A stretch of 64,000 bases of DNA from Marichromatium gracile (GTDB taxonomy: Bacteria; Pseudomonadota; Gammaproteobacteria; Chromatiales; Chromatiaceae): positions 353,896-417,895 of the forward strand of contig NZ_SMDC01000003.1 of assembly GCF_004343155.1 (NCBI RefSeq), read 5' to 3'. Position numbers and translations under genes: made by a program. Below, piece after piece: positions 28,545 to 39,209 of this stretch (positions are counted from its first letter, which is position 1; every line of letters begins with the position of its first letter). Below the pieces are notes generated by a model. It worked only from the letters and a program-made list of their open reading frames with translations. It was not told the origin of the DNA and searched no databases.

Positions 28545-29594
28545 ATGCCAACCGCCAAAGGTCGACAGGCCCACGACAACCCCAACGCGACCGAGGACGA
28601 TGTCCCGGTCTCGGGCTATGAGCGTGACGACGAGGATGGTCAGGAAGAGGGTCGCGACTCTGACACTGTCGATCAGAGCGACGCTGAAAACGATGGTGAC
28701 AGCGACGGGGCGGGCGAACGGGCGCGCAGTGCGACGACCGCCCGCCTGCCATCGAGTGACGCCGACTTCGACGCCACCCGGCTCTATCTGAACGAGATCG
28801 GCGGCTCGAAGCTGCTCACCGCCGAGGAAGAGGTGCACTACGCGCGCCTGGCGCAGGCCGGAGACAATGCCGCGCGTCAGCGGATGATCGTGAGCAACCT
28901 GCGGCTGGTGGTGAAGATCGCCCGGCGCTATCTCAATCGCGGTCTGCCGCTGCTCGACCTCATCGAGGAGGGCAACCTCGGGTTGATCCGCGCGGTCGAG
29001 AAGTTCGACCCCGAGCGTGGCTTTCGCTTCTCGACCTACGCGACCTGGTGGATCCGTCAGACCATCGAGCGGGCGATCATGAATCAAACCCGCACCGTGC
29101 GCCTGCCGATTCATGTGGTCAAGGAGATCAACGTCTATCTCAAGGCCGCACGCCAGCTCGCCCAGCAGCTCGATCACGAGCCGACCACCGAGGACATCGC
29201 CGAGCTGCTCGATCGTCCGATCACCGAGGTCAAGCGCATGCTCGGGCTCAACGAGCGCATCGCCTCGGTCGATACCCCCTTCAGCAAGGATGCCGACAAA
29301 CCGCTCGTCGACATGCTCCAGGACGAGGGCGCCGACGACCCCACCGAACGCATCCAGGACACCGATATCCAGACCAATCTGGAGCACTGGCTGGGCAAGC
29401 TCAACGACAAGCAGCGCGAGGTCGTCGAGCGCCGTTTCGGGCTGCACGGCTATGAGCACTCGACCCTGGAGAGCGTCGCCCAGGAGCTCGGTGTGACCCG
29501 TGAGCGGGTGCGTCAGATCCAGATGGACGCGTTGCGCCGGCTGCGTGACATCCTCGAGAAGGAAGGGTTCTCGGTCGACGCGTTTTTCAAATAG
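28545..29594 (+). CDS. rpoS: RNA polymerase sigma factor RpoS
   Basis: Stationary-phase and general-stress sigma factor. 349 residues: acidic variable N-terminus (about 1-60), region 1.2 ([20 protein letters not shown]), region 2 ([20 protein letters not shown] and [17 protein letters not shown]), region 3 and region 4 ([30 protein letters not shown]). The ATG at 28545 follows GGAGGGAG. Position after nlpD is the standard gammaproteobacterial one and separates it from rpoD. The N-terminus is more acidic than in E. coli RpoS. Confidence 0.95.
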   Translation: MPTAKGRQAHDNPNATEDDVPVSGYERDDEDGQEEGRDSDTVDQSDAENDGDSDGAGERARSATTARLPSSDADFDATRLYLNEIGGSKLLTAEEEVHYARLAQAGDNAARQRMIVSNLRLVVKIARRYLNRGLPLLDLIEEGNLGLIRAVEKFDPERGFRFSTYATWWIRQTIERAIMNQTRTVRLPIHVVKEINVYLKAARQLAQQLDHEPTTEDIAELLDRPITEVKRMLGLNERIASVDTPFSKDADKPLVDMLQDEGADDPTERIQDTDIQTNLEHWLGKLNDKQREVVERRFGLHGYEHSTLESVAQELGVTRERVRQIQMDALRRLRDILEKEGFSVDAFFK

Positions 29595-29791
29595 TGTTCC
29601 TCGTGCATTGAGCACTTTTCGTGACGGTTGCGACATGCCCTGCGTCTTGTCGCATGCCTTTGTGTTTGCTGCACCGATGTGGAATATTGGGCCTTGGCGC
29701 TGCGTGGCCACTGCGTGAACGGACGATCTTCGTTGTCGCCGCGTCGTTGATTCGTGTTGCTCCCGCTCCAGTTTCTCCCGGTGTCGTCGTC

Positions 29792-30622
29792 ATGGAACAG
29801 TGTCCGCAGTGTGGAAGCTACAACACCCGCAAGTCGCGCTTGCAGTCCGGTGGGCGGAGGGCACGCCCCTGGTTTCGATCCTGGTTTCGCTGCTGTGACT
29901 GTGGTGCGCGCTTCCTGAGTACCGACTACCTGCTCATCCAGCAGTGGGCGATGGCTGGCATCGCCCTGGCGGTGATCGGGGGCGCGGGGGTGTGGGCGGC
30001 GCTGCGCCAGCCCGATGGCGGCGCGGTCGAACGTGAGCGCCCCGCGTCGGAGGACCCGGTGCTGGCCGTCCTGGCGCCCGAGCCCTATGGTTTTTCGCTT
30101 CCCTACGCCAATCCCGAACTGCTGGCAGCGGCCGAGTCCGGCGATGCCGAGGCGCAGTACCAGCTGGGGTTGGCGATCGTGCAGCGGCACTGGGAGCGTG
30201 GCGAGCAGCGTCGTCTCGGCGAGGCCGCCGAGTGGGTCGCCAAGGCCGCCGAACAGGGGCACGTGCGCGCCCAGTTGGTGATGGGCGGACTCTACGAGAA
30301 GGGACGCGGGGTGATCCAGGACTACGAGTTGGCGCTCGCCTGGTATCGGCGCGCCGCCGCCCAGGGTAATCCCCAGGCGATGGCGCGACTGGGGCGGATG
30401 CTGCGTACCGGTCGTGGTGTCGAGAAGAACCTGGTCGAGGCCTATGTCTGGCTGAATCTCGCCTCGGCGCGCGGCGATCCCCATGCCGAGATCGATCGTG
30501 ACCGGCTGCGCCGCATGCTCTCGACCGAGGAGGTCAATCGCGCCCAGGATCGTTCGCGCCATATCGATCGCGACCTGCCACACCCCACCGGCCCCGTCCA
30601 GCCACTGCCGCTCGGCTTCTAG
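29792..30622 (+). CDS. Zinc-ribbon, single-pass membrane protein with Sel1 repeats
   Basis: About 276 residues. Residues 1-45 contain CPQCGSYNTRKSR and CCDCGARF, a zinc-ribbon pair. A membrane helix follows (about 52-72), then several Sel1-like repeats (GDAEAQYQLGLAIVQRHWERG, GHVRAQLVMGGLYEKGRGV, GNPQAMARLGRMLRTGRGV). Sel1 repeats mediate protein contacts. The start (MEQCPQCG) is placed by the zinc ribbon; no good ribosome site is seen. No specific function can be assigned. Confidence 0.8.
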   Translation: MEQCPQCGSYNTRKSRLQSGGRRARPWFRSWFRCCDCGARFLSTDYLLIQQWAMAGIALAVIGGAGVWAALRQPDGGAVERERPASEDPVLAVLAPEPYGFSLPYANPELLAAAESGDAEAQYQLGLAIVQRHWERGEQRRLGEAAEWVAKAAEQGHVRAQLVMGGLYEKGRGVIQDYELALAWYRRAAAQGNPQAMARLGRMLRTGRGVEKNLVEAYVWLNLASARGDPHAEIDRDRLRRMLSTEEVNRAQDRSRHIDRDLPHPTGPVQPLPLGF

Positions 30623-31028
30623 TCCTCGGCGCCATCGCTTGCGCCCTTGCCGACGAGCGGTGCTCCCCGATCCGTCGCGCCGCCCTTGTGCGCATGCCGG
30701 GATGGACGCAACTTCTCCGTGTGTGATCCCGCTCCCGCCCGGTTCGCGGCGGCAGTCTTGCAACCGCGCTCGCCGCTGCCAGCGCTTGGAGGACGGCGGT
30801 GGGAATTACCTGAGCGTTTTGGTTGACTTTGGGGCGCGGATCCAGTGTTATTTGCCCGGCGGTGTCGGGGCCGACGGCAGCGGATGGATCGGTTTCGAGT
30901 CGACCGTCGGGGCGTGATCGGTGGCATCGCCGGGACGCCCGAGCAGGGTGGTGCGCGTTCGCACCTCGGGAGTCGTCACGGATGCGGCGCTTCCCGGCTC
31001 ATCCATCGTCGTGTCCAGAGGAGCCGTT
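30623..31028. other. Intergenic region before the cbb3 operon
   Basis: 406 bases without a supportable gene. It should hold the cbb3 promoter. I searched for an Fnr/Anr-type TTGAT-N4-ATCAA site and did not find one. The best sigma70-like match is listed separately at 30823-30851. Confidence 0.6.
30823..30851 (+). promoter_or_regulatory. Possible promoter of the ccoNOQP operon
   Basis: TTGACT, 17 bases, TGTTAT: 5 of 6 and 4 of 6 matches to sigma70 hexamers, about 180 bases before ccoN. It stands out as AT-richer than the surrounding sequence. Weak evidence only. Confidence 0.35.
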
Positions 31029-32462
<1,434 letters not shown>

Positions 32463-32476
32463 ACCGGAGTTGTCCC

Positions 32477-33223
32477 ATGAGCAGGCAGAAGACCAAGCCG
32501 AAGAGCTTCCAGGAGTGGATGGAAGTCAATATCTGGGGGCTGCTGATCGTGCTCGCCCTGGTGCTGTCGGTCGGCGGGCTGGTGGAGATCGTGCCGCTGT
32601 TCTACATGAAGAACACCATGGAGCACGCGCGCTTCCCCGAGATCGTCTGGGCCAAGGCCGGCGAGGCGCCGATCGTCACCGTCGATGCCGACGGGCGCGA
32701 GCAGTGGAACTGGACCGCGGGCGAGGGGGTGCGACCCTACACCCCGCTGGAGCTGGTCGGGCGTGATATCTACCAGCGCGAGGGCTGCTACACCTGTCAC
32801 TCGCAGATGGTGCGCCCCTTCCGCGACGAGAAGGAGCGCTACGGTCACTACTCGCTCGCCTCCGAGTCGATGTTCGACCACCCCTTCCAGTGGGGCTCCA
32901 AGCGCACCGGGCCGGACCTGGCGCGGGTCGGCGGCAAGTACTCCGACGCCTGGCACCGCCAGCACCTGCGCGACCCGCGTGCGGTGGTGCCCGAGTCGGT
33001 GATGCCCGGCTATCCCTGGCTCGATACCCGCTACCCCAGCGGCTGGCGGATCCAGTGGCACATGCGCGGGCTGCGCTCGCTCGGCGTGCCCTACACCGAG
33101 GCCGACATCGAGGCCGCCCCGGCGCTGCTCGAGGGCAAGACCGAGATGGACGCCCTGGTGGCCTATCTGCAGGTGCTCGGCACCATGGTCGCACTCGACG
33201 AGGCCAAGACCTACCGTGAATAG
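32477..33223 (+). CDS. ccoO: cbb3-type cytochrome c oxidase subunit II (mono-heme)
   Basis: 248 residues: N-terminal membrane anchor (about 21-42) and a periplasmic cytochrome c domain with the CYTCH heme motif near residue 105 and the axial Met in [10 protein letters not shown]. It passes electrons to CcoN. It overlaps ccoQ by 8 bases. Confidence 0.97.
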   Translation: MSRQKTKPKSFQEWMEVNIWGLLIVLALVLSVGGLVEIVPLFYMKNTMEHARFPEIVWAKAGEAPIVTVDADGREQWNWTAGEGVRPYTPLELVGRDIYQREGCYTCHSQMVRPFRDEKERYGHYSLASESMFDHPFQWGSKRTGPDLARVGGKYSDAWHRQHLRDPRAVVPESVMPGYPWLDTRYPSGWRIQWHMRGLRSLGVPYTEADIEAAPALLEGKTEMDALVAYLQVLGTMVALDEAKTYRE

Positions 33224-33440
33224 CCTCAGCGATTACTTCCACACCGACTGGCAGGCGATGACGGTCAACGACTGGATCGGCACCATCCTCACCGTGGTGG
33301 TCTTCGTGCTGATGGTGGTGGCCTACTTCCTGGTCTTCCGCCCGAAGAACCGCGACCGTCTCGAGTCCATGAAGCACATCCCCTTCGATGACGACGACGA
33401 CGACGACGAAGGCACGGGAGCGCGCGATGGCCGACCATAA
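33216..33440 (+). CDS. ccoQ: cbb3-type oxidase assembly/stability subunit CcoQ
   Basis: 74-residue single-pass protein: short N-terminal region, membrane helix (about 22-42: [19 protein letters not shown]), then an acidic tail with a run of Asp ([10 protein letters not shown]). It stabilises the core complex. It overlaps both ccoO and ccoP. Confidence 0.9.
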   Translation: MNSLSDYFHTDWQAMTVNDWIGTILTVVVFVLMVVAYFLVFRPKNRDRLESMKHIPFDDDDDDDEGTGARDGRP

Positions 33441-34341
33441 CCCCTTCCCCGGCGAGAACAACACCGGTCATATCTGGGACAGCGACCTGCGCGAGCTGCA
33501 GAACCCGCCGCCGCGCTGGTGGATGATCGGCTTCTGGACCTCGATCCTGTGGGTGATCGGCTACACCATCCTCTACCCGAGCTGGCCGGTGGGCGAGGAG
33601 CCCACCCCCGGCATCCTCGGCTGGACCCAGATCGAGGAGTACGAGCGGGGGGTGGCGCAGATCGAGGCGCGGCGCGCCGAGTTCGAGTCACGCATCGGCG
33701 CGCTCGGGGTCGAGGAGATCCTCGCCGACCCCGGGCTCACCCAGTACACCCTGGCCTCGGCCAAGGTGCTGTTCGGCGACAACTGCGCCGCCTGTCACGG
33801 CAGCGGCGGTCAGGGCAACCCCGGCTATCCGGTGCTCGCCGACGACGACTGGCTCTATGGCGGCAGCACCGCCAAGCTCACCGAGACCATCACCCAGGGG
33901 CGCAAGGGCAACATGCTGGCGCATCAGGACATCCTCAGCGCCGAGGAGGTCGACACCCTGGCGCGCTGGACGGTCGAGATGAGTCAGGGCGAGCCGGGCA
34001 GCGAGGCCGGTTGGCAGCTGTTCTCGACCAAGGGCTGCAGCGGCTGTCACGGACCGACGGCCAACGGCGTGCTCGCCGAGCTGCCCGGCGGCGAGGTGAT
34101 CACCGTCGGCGCGGCCGATCTCACCGACCGCATCTGGCGCTTCGAGCCCGGCGGCTACGAGAGCGCGCGTCATACCATCCTCTACGGCGTCAACCAGTCC
34201 GGGGTGGAGCAGACCCGCGAGGCGGTGATGCCCGCCTTCGGCCCGACCGCGCGGGTCGAGGACGTCGAGATCCGCCGTCTCGATCCCCAGGAGATCAAGA
34301 AGCTGGTGGTCTACGTGCGCCTGCTCGGCGGTGGTCTCTGA
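33427..34341 (+). CDS. ccoP: cbb3-type cytochrome c oxidase subunit III (di-heme)
   Basis: 304 residues: one membrane helix (about 33-53) and two cytochrome c domains with CAACH (about residue 120) and CSGCH (about 205) heme motifs; MPAFG near the end supplies an axial Met. Entry point of electrons. The ATG at 33427 lies inside the end of ccoQ and has GGGAG upstream. Confidence 0.97.
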   Translation: MADHNPFPGENNTGHIWDSDLRELQNPPPRWWMIGFWTSILWVIGYTILYPSWPVGEEPTPGILGWTQIEEYERGVAQIEARRAEFESRIGALGVEEILADPGLTQYTLASAKVLFGDNCAACHGSGGQGNPGYPVLADDDWLYGGSTAKLTETITQGRKGNMLAHQDILSAEEVDTLARWTVEMSQGEPGSEAGWQLFSTKGCSGCHGPTANGVLAELPGGEVITVGAADLTDRIWRFEPGGYESARHTILYGVNQSGVEQTREAVMPAFGPTARVEDVEIRRLDPQEIKKLVVYVRLLGGGL

Positions 34342-34475
34342 GACGCCGGTGCTTGGTCACGGGGTGCCGCGCCCCAATGCTCTGACCGGTACGCTGCCCC
34401 TGACCGCCGAGTCGTGGGGCATCAATCGGGGCGGTCGTGCCCCGTCGCAGCGGGGTCTCGCCCCGAGGGATGTCG

Positions 34476-35894
34476 ATGAGTAGCCGAGATCGCGCCACCG
34501 AGGTCGAGGGTCTGTACGCCGAGGCCGCGCAGTGGCATGTCAACGCCGGCGGCGAGACCATCCACGCCAAGCGGCTGGCGGGTCGCTGGCGCACCTTCAA
34601 GTGGCTCACCGCCTCGGTCTGGCTGGTGTTCTTCCTCGGACCCTATGTGCGCTGGGACGGTCGTCAGGCGGTGCTCTTCGACATCCCCAACCGTCAGTAC
34701 CACCTGTTCGGCGCCACCGTGCTGCCGCAGGACTTCTGGATGCTGTCGCTGCTGCTGCTGTTCTTCGCCATCCTGCTGGCGGTGGTGACGGCGGTGGTGG
34801 GGCGCGCCTGGTGCGGGTACTTCTGCTTCCAGACGGTGTGGACCGATGTCTTCACCTGGATCGAGGAACGCCTCGAGGGGCCGCCGGCGGCGCGCCGTCG
34901 GCTCGACCAGGCGCCGTTCGCCGTCAGGCTGCGGGCGCGCCTGCCCAAGCACCTGCTGTGGCTGGTGATCGGCTGGTTCACCGGCTTCAGCTTCGTCGCC
35001 TGGTTCGTCGACGCGCCAACGCTGTGGCGGACCTTCTTCACCGGCGAGGCCGGGGTTGCGGCCTATGTCACCGTGGCCCTGTTCACCGCCGGTACCTATG
35101 TGCTCGCCGGCTTCCTGCGCGAACAGGTCTGCTTCTGGCTCTGTCCCTATGCGCGCATCCAGGGGGTGATGCTCGATCCCACCACCCTGGTGCCGGCCTA
35201 TGACACCGGGCGTGGCGAGCCGCGCGGACGGCTGCGGCGGGGCGGCGAGGCCGCCGCCGGGCAGGGCGACTGCATCGACTGCAACCAGTGCGTCGCGGTC
35301 TGTCCCACCGGGGTCGACATCCGCCAGGGGCAGCAGGAGGGCTGCATCACCTGCGCGCTGTGCATCGACGCCTGCGATCAGGTGATGGACAAGGTCGGTA
35401 AGGCGCGCGGACTGATCCGCTACGCCTCGCTCGACGAACTCGAGGGACGACCGACCCGGCCCCTGGCACTGCGCCCACGGGTCTGGCTCTATGGCGGCAT
35501 CCTCACCCTGGCGCTCGCCGGGATCGTCTACGGTCTGGCCTCGCTCGCCGCGCTCGATCTCAAGGTGCTGCACGAGCGCGCGCCGCTGTTCGTGCGTCTG
35601 AGCGACGGTTCGATCCAGAACCGCTATACCCTCAAACTGCTCAACAAGACCCCGGACCCGCTCGCCGTCGAGATCCGGGTGAGCGGACCGCCCGGGCTCG
35701 AGGTGAGCGGGCTGGAGCGGCCGATCCAGGCCGCCGCCGGGGTGGTGACCCCGGCGCTGGTGTTCGTGCGGGTGCCGGAGTCGGCGCTCGCCGCCGAGCA
35801 GCAGCCGGTGGTCTTCCATGCCGAGGCGCGCCGGCGCGACGGCCAGCGGCTCGACACCGCGCGCGAGAGCGTGTTCATCGCCCCCGCGCCCTGA
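34476..35894 (+). CDS. ccoG: Cytochrome oxidase accessory protein CcoG (FixG)
   Basis: 472-residue membrane ferredoxin-like protein with about 5 membrane helices, two 4Fe-4S motifs (CIDCNQCVAVCP and CITCALCIDACD, residues about 265-305) and a C-terminal Ig-like domain. It participates in copper delivery to cbb3, with Cu(II) reduction proposed. ATG 34476 has GAGGG at suitable spacing; the ATG at 34470 is too close. The 134-base gap after ccoP may include a processing signal or promoter. Confidence 0.95.
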   Translation: MSSRDRATEVEGLYAEAAQWHVNAGGETIHAKRLAGRWRTFKWLTASVWLVFFLGPYVRWDGRQAVLFDIPNRQYHLFGATVLPQDFWMLSLLLLFFAILLAVVTAVVGRAWCGYFCFQTVWTDVFTWIEERLEGPPAARRRLDQAPFAVRLRARLPKHLLWLVIGWFTGFSFVAWFVDAPTLWRTFFTGEAGVAAYVTVALFTAGTYVLAGFLREQVCFWLCPYARIQGVMLDPTTLVPAYDTGRGEPRGRLRRGGEAAAGQGDCIDCNQCVAVCPTGVDIRQGQQEGCITCALCIDACDQVMDKVGKARGLIRYASLDELEGRPTRPLALRPRVWLYGGILTLALAGIVYGLASLAALDLKVLHERAPLFVRLSDGSIQNRYTLKLLNKTPDPLAVEIRVSGPPGLEVSGLERPIQAAAGVVTPALVFVRVPESALAAEQQPVVFHAEARRRDGQRLDTARESVFIAPAP

Positions 35895-35933
35895 GTTGCC
35901 GTGCCCGTCCCGACGGGTGCGGAGGAGGTCAAG

Positions 35934-36452
35934 ATGCCGATACAGTCGGGCGCCGTCCATCCGGCGCAACCCCTCCCGGCCTGGCGCAGCCCCTGGGTGA
36001 TCGCCTGGGTCGGGCTGATCGTGGTGGTGTTGCTGGTCAACCTGCTGATGGTCTATCTCGCCGTCGCCACCAACCCCGGTCTGGTCAACGCCGACTACTA
36101 CGAGCGCGGTCAGGACTACGAGCGCACCCTGGTCTCGCGTCGCGCGCGCGATCCGGGTTGGGTGATGCAGGCCGACATCCCGCCGCTGCAGCCGGGGCGC
36201 GTCGAGGCGATCCGGCTGTTCCTGGTCGATCGCGCCGGCCAGCCGGTCGAGGCCGACGCCGTCACCCTCCACGCCTATCGCCCGGCCGACGCCGCGCGCG
36301 ACTTCAGCGTACCGATGCGCCGCGAGGGCGCGGGGCGCTATGTCGCCGAGGTCGCCTTCCCGCTGCCCGGGGTCTGGGACACCCTGATCGCCGTGGGTCA
36401 CGGCGAGGACGAGTACAGCCTCGACCAGCGTCTCGAGGTCGGCACGCGCTGA
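35934..36452 (+). CDS. ccoH: cbb3 oxidase assembly protein CcoH (FixH)
   Basis: 172 residues: membrane helix (about 22-45) and a periplasmic FixH domain (NADYYERGQDYERTL, then LFLVDRAGQPVEADAVTLHAYRP). Strong GGAGGAGG just before the ATG at 35934. Required for cbb3 maturation in other bacteria. Confidence 0.93.
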   Translation: MPIQSGAVHPAQPLPAWRSPWVIAWVGLIVVVLLVNLLMVYLAVATNPGLVNADYYERGQDYERTLVSRRARDPGWVMQADIPPLQPGRVEAIRLFLVDRAGQPVEADAVTLHAYRPADAARDFSVPMRREGAGRYVAEVAFPLPGVWDTLIAVGHGEDEYSLDQRLEVGTR

Positions 36453-36462
36453 CGCCTGGGCG

Positions 36463-38970
36463 ATGGACGCGATCATCGAGGAGCATGCGCCGACGACCGG
36501 GGAGGCGCCCGCGCGCTGCCATCACTGCGGTCTGCCGATCGGGCCCGGCGGTGGCGAGCGGGCACGGATCGCCGGGGTCGAGCGCCGCTTCTGTTGCAGC
36601 GGTTGCAAGGGGGTGTGCGAGGCGATCCACGCCGCCGGGCTCGAGGGCTTCTATCGCCGTACCGGCGCCGACGAGCTGCTGGCGCCGCCGCCCGAGCCGC
36701 CGCGCGACCTCGAGCACTACGATCTCGACGCGGTGCAGCAGGCCTTCACCGACACCAGCGCGCGCTGCCGCGACATCCAGCTCCAGGTCGAGGGCATCCA
36801 CTGCGCCGCCTGCGTGTGGTTGATCGAGAACGGTCTGCAGTCGCTGCCCGGGGTCGAGGAGGCGCGGGTCAACCTCACCGGACGGCGGCTGCGACTGCGC
36901 TGGGACAGCGAGCGGCTGCGCCTGTCGCGGGTGCTCGCTCGGCTCGCCGCGCTCGGCTATGCCGCCGTCCCCTTCGACCCGGAGGCCGCCGAGGGTGCGC
37001 TGGCGCGCGAGAACCGCGACCTGCTGTTCCGTCTCGCCTGGGCCGGGTTCGCGATGATGAACCTGCTGTGGATCTCGATCGCGCTCTACAGCGGCGCCGA
37101 TCAGGGCGAGTTCCGCGGGCTCTTCCACTGGCTCGGGTTCGCCCTGGCCACCCCGACCCTGCTCTATTCGGGCGCACCCTTCTTCCGTGGCGCCTGGGCC
37201 GGGCTGCGCCACGCCCGACTGGGCATGGACCTGCCGATCGCCATCGGGGTCAGCGTCACCTACGGCTATTCGCTCGCCGTCACCCTGGGGTTGGGCGACC
37301 AAGGTCACGTCTACTGGGACACCGTGGTCAACTTCCTCTTCGTGATCCTGCTCGGGCGTTATCTCGAGGCGCTCTCGCGACGACGCGCGGTGGCCTCGAC
37401 CCAACGTCTGTTCGACCTCCAGCCCCGGGTGGCGACGGTGCTCGACGCGCACGGCGAGCCGTGCCTGGTTGCGGTGCGCGCGATCACCCCGGGGATGACG
37501 GTGCTGGTGCGTCCCGGCGAGCGCATCGCCGTCGACGGCGAGGTCATCGCCGGCGAGAGCGGCGTCGATGAATCGATGCTCAGCGGCGAGTCGCGCCCGG
37601 TCGCCAAGGGGCCGGGCGCGACGGTCGCCGCCGGTACCCTCAACGGCGCCGGCGCGTTGCGGTTGCGCGTCGGCGGGGTGCTCGCCGAGACCGCGCTGGG
37701 GCGGATCATCGCCCTGGTCGAGTCGGCGCAGAGTTCGCGCGCACCGATCCAGCGTCTCGCCGACCGGGTGGTGCCCTGGTTCGTCGCCGCCACCCTGGGG
37801 CTGGCGCTCGTCACCTTCATGATCTGGGTGCGTCACGACCTCGAGTCGGCGCTGATGGCGGCGACCGCGGTGCTGATCGTCACCTGTCCCTGCGCCTTCG
37901 GGCTGGCCACGCCGATGGCCGTGGCGGTGGCCTCGGGGCGGGGTGCGGCGCGCGGCATCCTGATCAAGCACGGCGCGGTGCTCGAACGGCTCTCGGCGAT
38001 CCGTCATCTGGTCTTCGACAAGACCGGCACCCTCACCGAGGGCCGGGCGCGGGTGGTGGCGTTGCGTGCCCCCGATGAGGACTGGCGCGCACCCGAGACC
38101 GGGCTGACCGAGGCGCAGCGCGCGGCCCTGGCCGCGCTCGGCGCGCTCGAGCAGCACTCCGAGCACCCGCTGGCGCGCGCCGTGGTCGCCTGTTGCGCGG
38201 CGCTCGGCGTGGCGCACGGCGGGCTGCCGGTCACGGGGTTCGTCGCGCTGCCCGGTCGCGGGGTACGGGGGCGGGTGGCAGGGCGGGAGGTGCTCGCCGG
38301 CAGCGCCGAGTGGCTGGCCGGGGCGGGTGTGGCGCTGCCCGAGGACGAGCCCGGCGAGGTCTGTTGCGCGATCGACGGCGAACTGGTGCTGGCGCTGCGT
38401 ATCGAGGACCGGCTGCGCGCCGATGCCGTGCAGGCGTTGGCGCGGTTACGCGCCGCGGGGCTGCGCCTGACCCTGCTCAGCGGCGATCGCGCAGCGCGCG
38501 CGCGCGCCGTGGCCGAGCGTCTCGGCGGCATGGCGACCATCGCCGAGGTGTTGCCCGAGGACAAGGCGCGGGTGGTCGAGCGGCTGCGCGCCGAGGGTGC
38601 GGCGGTGGCCATGGTCGGCGATGGCGTCAACGACGCCCCGGCGCTGGTGGCCGCCGATGTCGGCATCGCCATGGGCAGCGGCACCGATGTCTCGATCGAG
38701 TGCGCCGACATCGTGCTGATGGCGGGCGAACTCGAACGCGTGGCGGAGGCCGTGGTGCTGGCGCGGCGCACCCTGCGCGCGATCCGCCAGAACATCGCCA
38801 TCTCGATGACCTACAACCTGATCATGGTGCCGCTGGCGATGGCCGGTATCATCACCCCGCTGATCGCCGCGGTGTCGATGCCGCTCAGCTCGCTGGCGGT
38901 GATCGCCAACTCTGCGCGTATCCGCCCCGGTCTCGACGACTCACCGGGACCGGCGCGCGCACCTCGCTGA
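36463..38970 (+). CDS. ccoI: Copper-transporting P-type ATPase CcoI (FixI)
   Basis: 835 residues. The N-terminus has CHHCGLPIG and the FCCSGCKGVC metal-binding region, then an HMA domain with GIHCAACVWLIENG. Membrane motif CPCAFGLATP, phosphorylation motif DKTGTLTEG and hinge GDGVNDAPALVAADVG are intact. It belongs to the CtpA/CcoI class that supplies copper to cbb3 oxidase rather than general copper detoxification. 10 bases separate it from ccoH. Confidence 0.96.
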   Translation: MDAIIEEHAPTTGEAPARCHHCGLPIGPGGGERARIAGVERRFCCSGCKGVCEAIHAAGLEGFYRRTGADELLAPPPEPPRDLEHYDLDAVQQAFTDTSARCRDIQLQVEGIHCAACVWLIENGLQSLPGVEEARVNLTGRRLRLRWDSERLRLSRVLARLAALGYAAVPFDPEAAEGALARENRDLLFRLAWAGFAMMNLLWISIALYSGADQGEFRGLFHWLGFALATPTLLYSGAPFFRGAWAGLRHARLGMDLPIAIGVSVTYGYSLAVTLGLGDQGHVYWDTVVNFLFVILLGRYLEALSRRRAVASTQRLFDLQPRVATVLDAHGEPCLVAVRAITPGMTVLVRPGERIAVDGEVIAGESGVDESMLSGESRPVAKGPGATVAAGTLNGAGALRLRVGGVLAETALGRIIALVESAQSSRAPIQRLADRVVPWFVAATLGLALVTFMIWVRHDLESALMAATAVLIVTCPCAFGLATPMAVAVASGRGAARGILIKHGAVLERLSAIRHLVFDKTGTLTEGRARVVALRAPDEDWRAPETGLTEAQRAALAALGALEQHSEHPLARAVVACCAALGVAHGGLPVTGFVALPGRGVRGRVAGREVLAGSAEWLAGAGVALPEDEPGEVCCAIDGELVLALRIEDRLRADAVQALARLRAAGLRLTLLSGDRAARARAVAERLGGMATIAEVLPEDKARVVERLRAEGAAVAMVGDGVNDAPALVAADVGIAMGSGTDVSIECADIVLMAGELERVAEAVVLARRTLRAIRQNIAISMTYNLIMVPLAMAGIITPLIAAVSMPLSSLAVIANSARIRPGLDDSPGPARAPR

Positions 38971-38987
38971 TTCGCGGAGACCGACCG

Positions 38988-39209
38988 ATGGACGTCATCT
39001 ATGCACTGATCCCGGGCATGCTGGTGCTCGGCCTGGCCGCGGTCGCGGTGCTGTTCTGGGCCGCGCGCAACGGCCAGTTCGACGACCTCGACGGCGACGG
39101 GCGGCGCATCCTCATGGACGAGGACGAGATCGACCCGCGCCGCCTCCCCGACGCCGACCCCGACGAGGAGTCGTCGGGGTCGGCGTCGGAGGATAGGCTT
39201 AGGTACTGA
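38988..39209 (+). CDS. ccoS: cbb3 oxidase maturation protein CcoS
   Basis: 73 residues: membrane helix (about 5-27), [20 protein letters not shown] motif of CcoS, then an Asp/Glu/Ser-rich tail. The tail is encoded by a 19-bp perfect inverted repeat (see 39148-39189), so its composition is probably set by the hairpin. GGAGA precedes the ATG. The end overlaps convergently with the ammonium-transporter chemoreceptor gene. Confidence 0.93.
   Translation: MDVIYALIPGMLVLGLAAVAVLFWAARNGQFDDLDGDGRRILMDEDEIDPRRLPDADPDEESSGSASEDRLRY
39148..39189. terminator. 19-bp perfect inverted repeat inside the ccoS 3' end
   Basis: The arms (CCGACGCCGACCCCGACGA and its exact complement) are separated by GGAG. The palindrome lies within ccoS coding sequence and 10 bases beyond the stop of the convergent gene (39199). 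It can form a very stable hairpin in both transcripts and probably separates the cco and convergent units. It has no T-run. Confidence 0.75.

Noticed and set aside
29595..29640. Terminator after rpoS (short GTGC/GCAC stem with TTTT)
   Set aside because: The stem is only 4-5 bp; too weak to call.
30623..31028. Fnr/Anr box before ccoN
   Set aside because: No TTGAT-N4-ATCAA match or close variant was visible in this interval.
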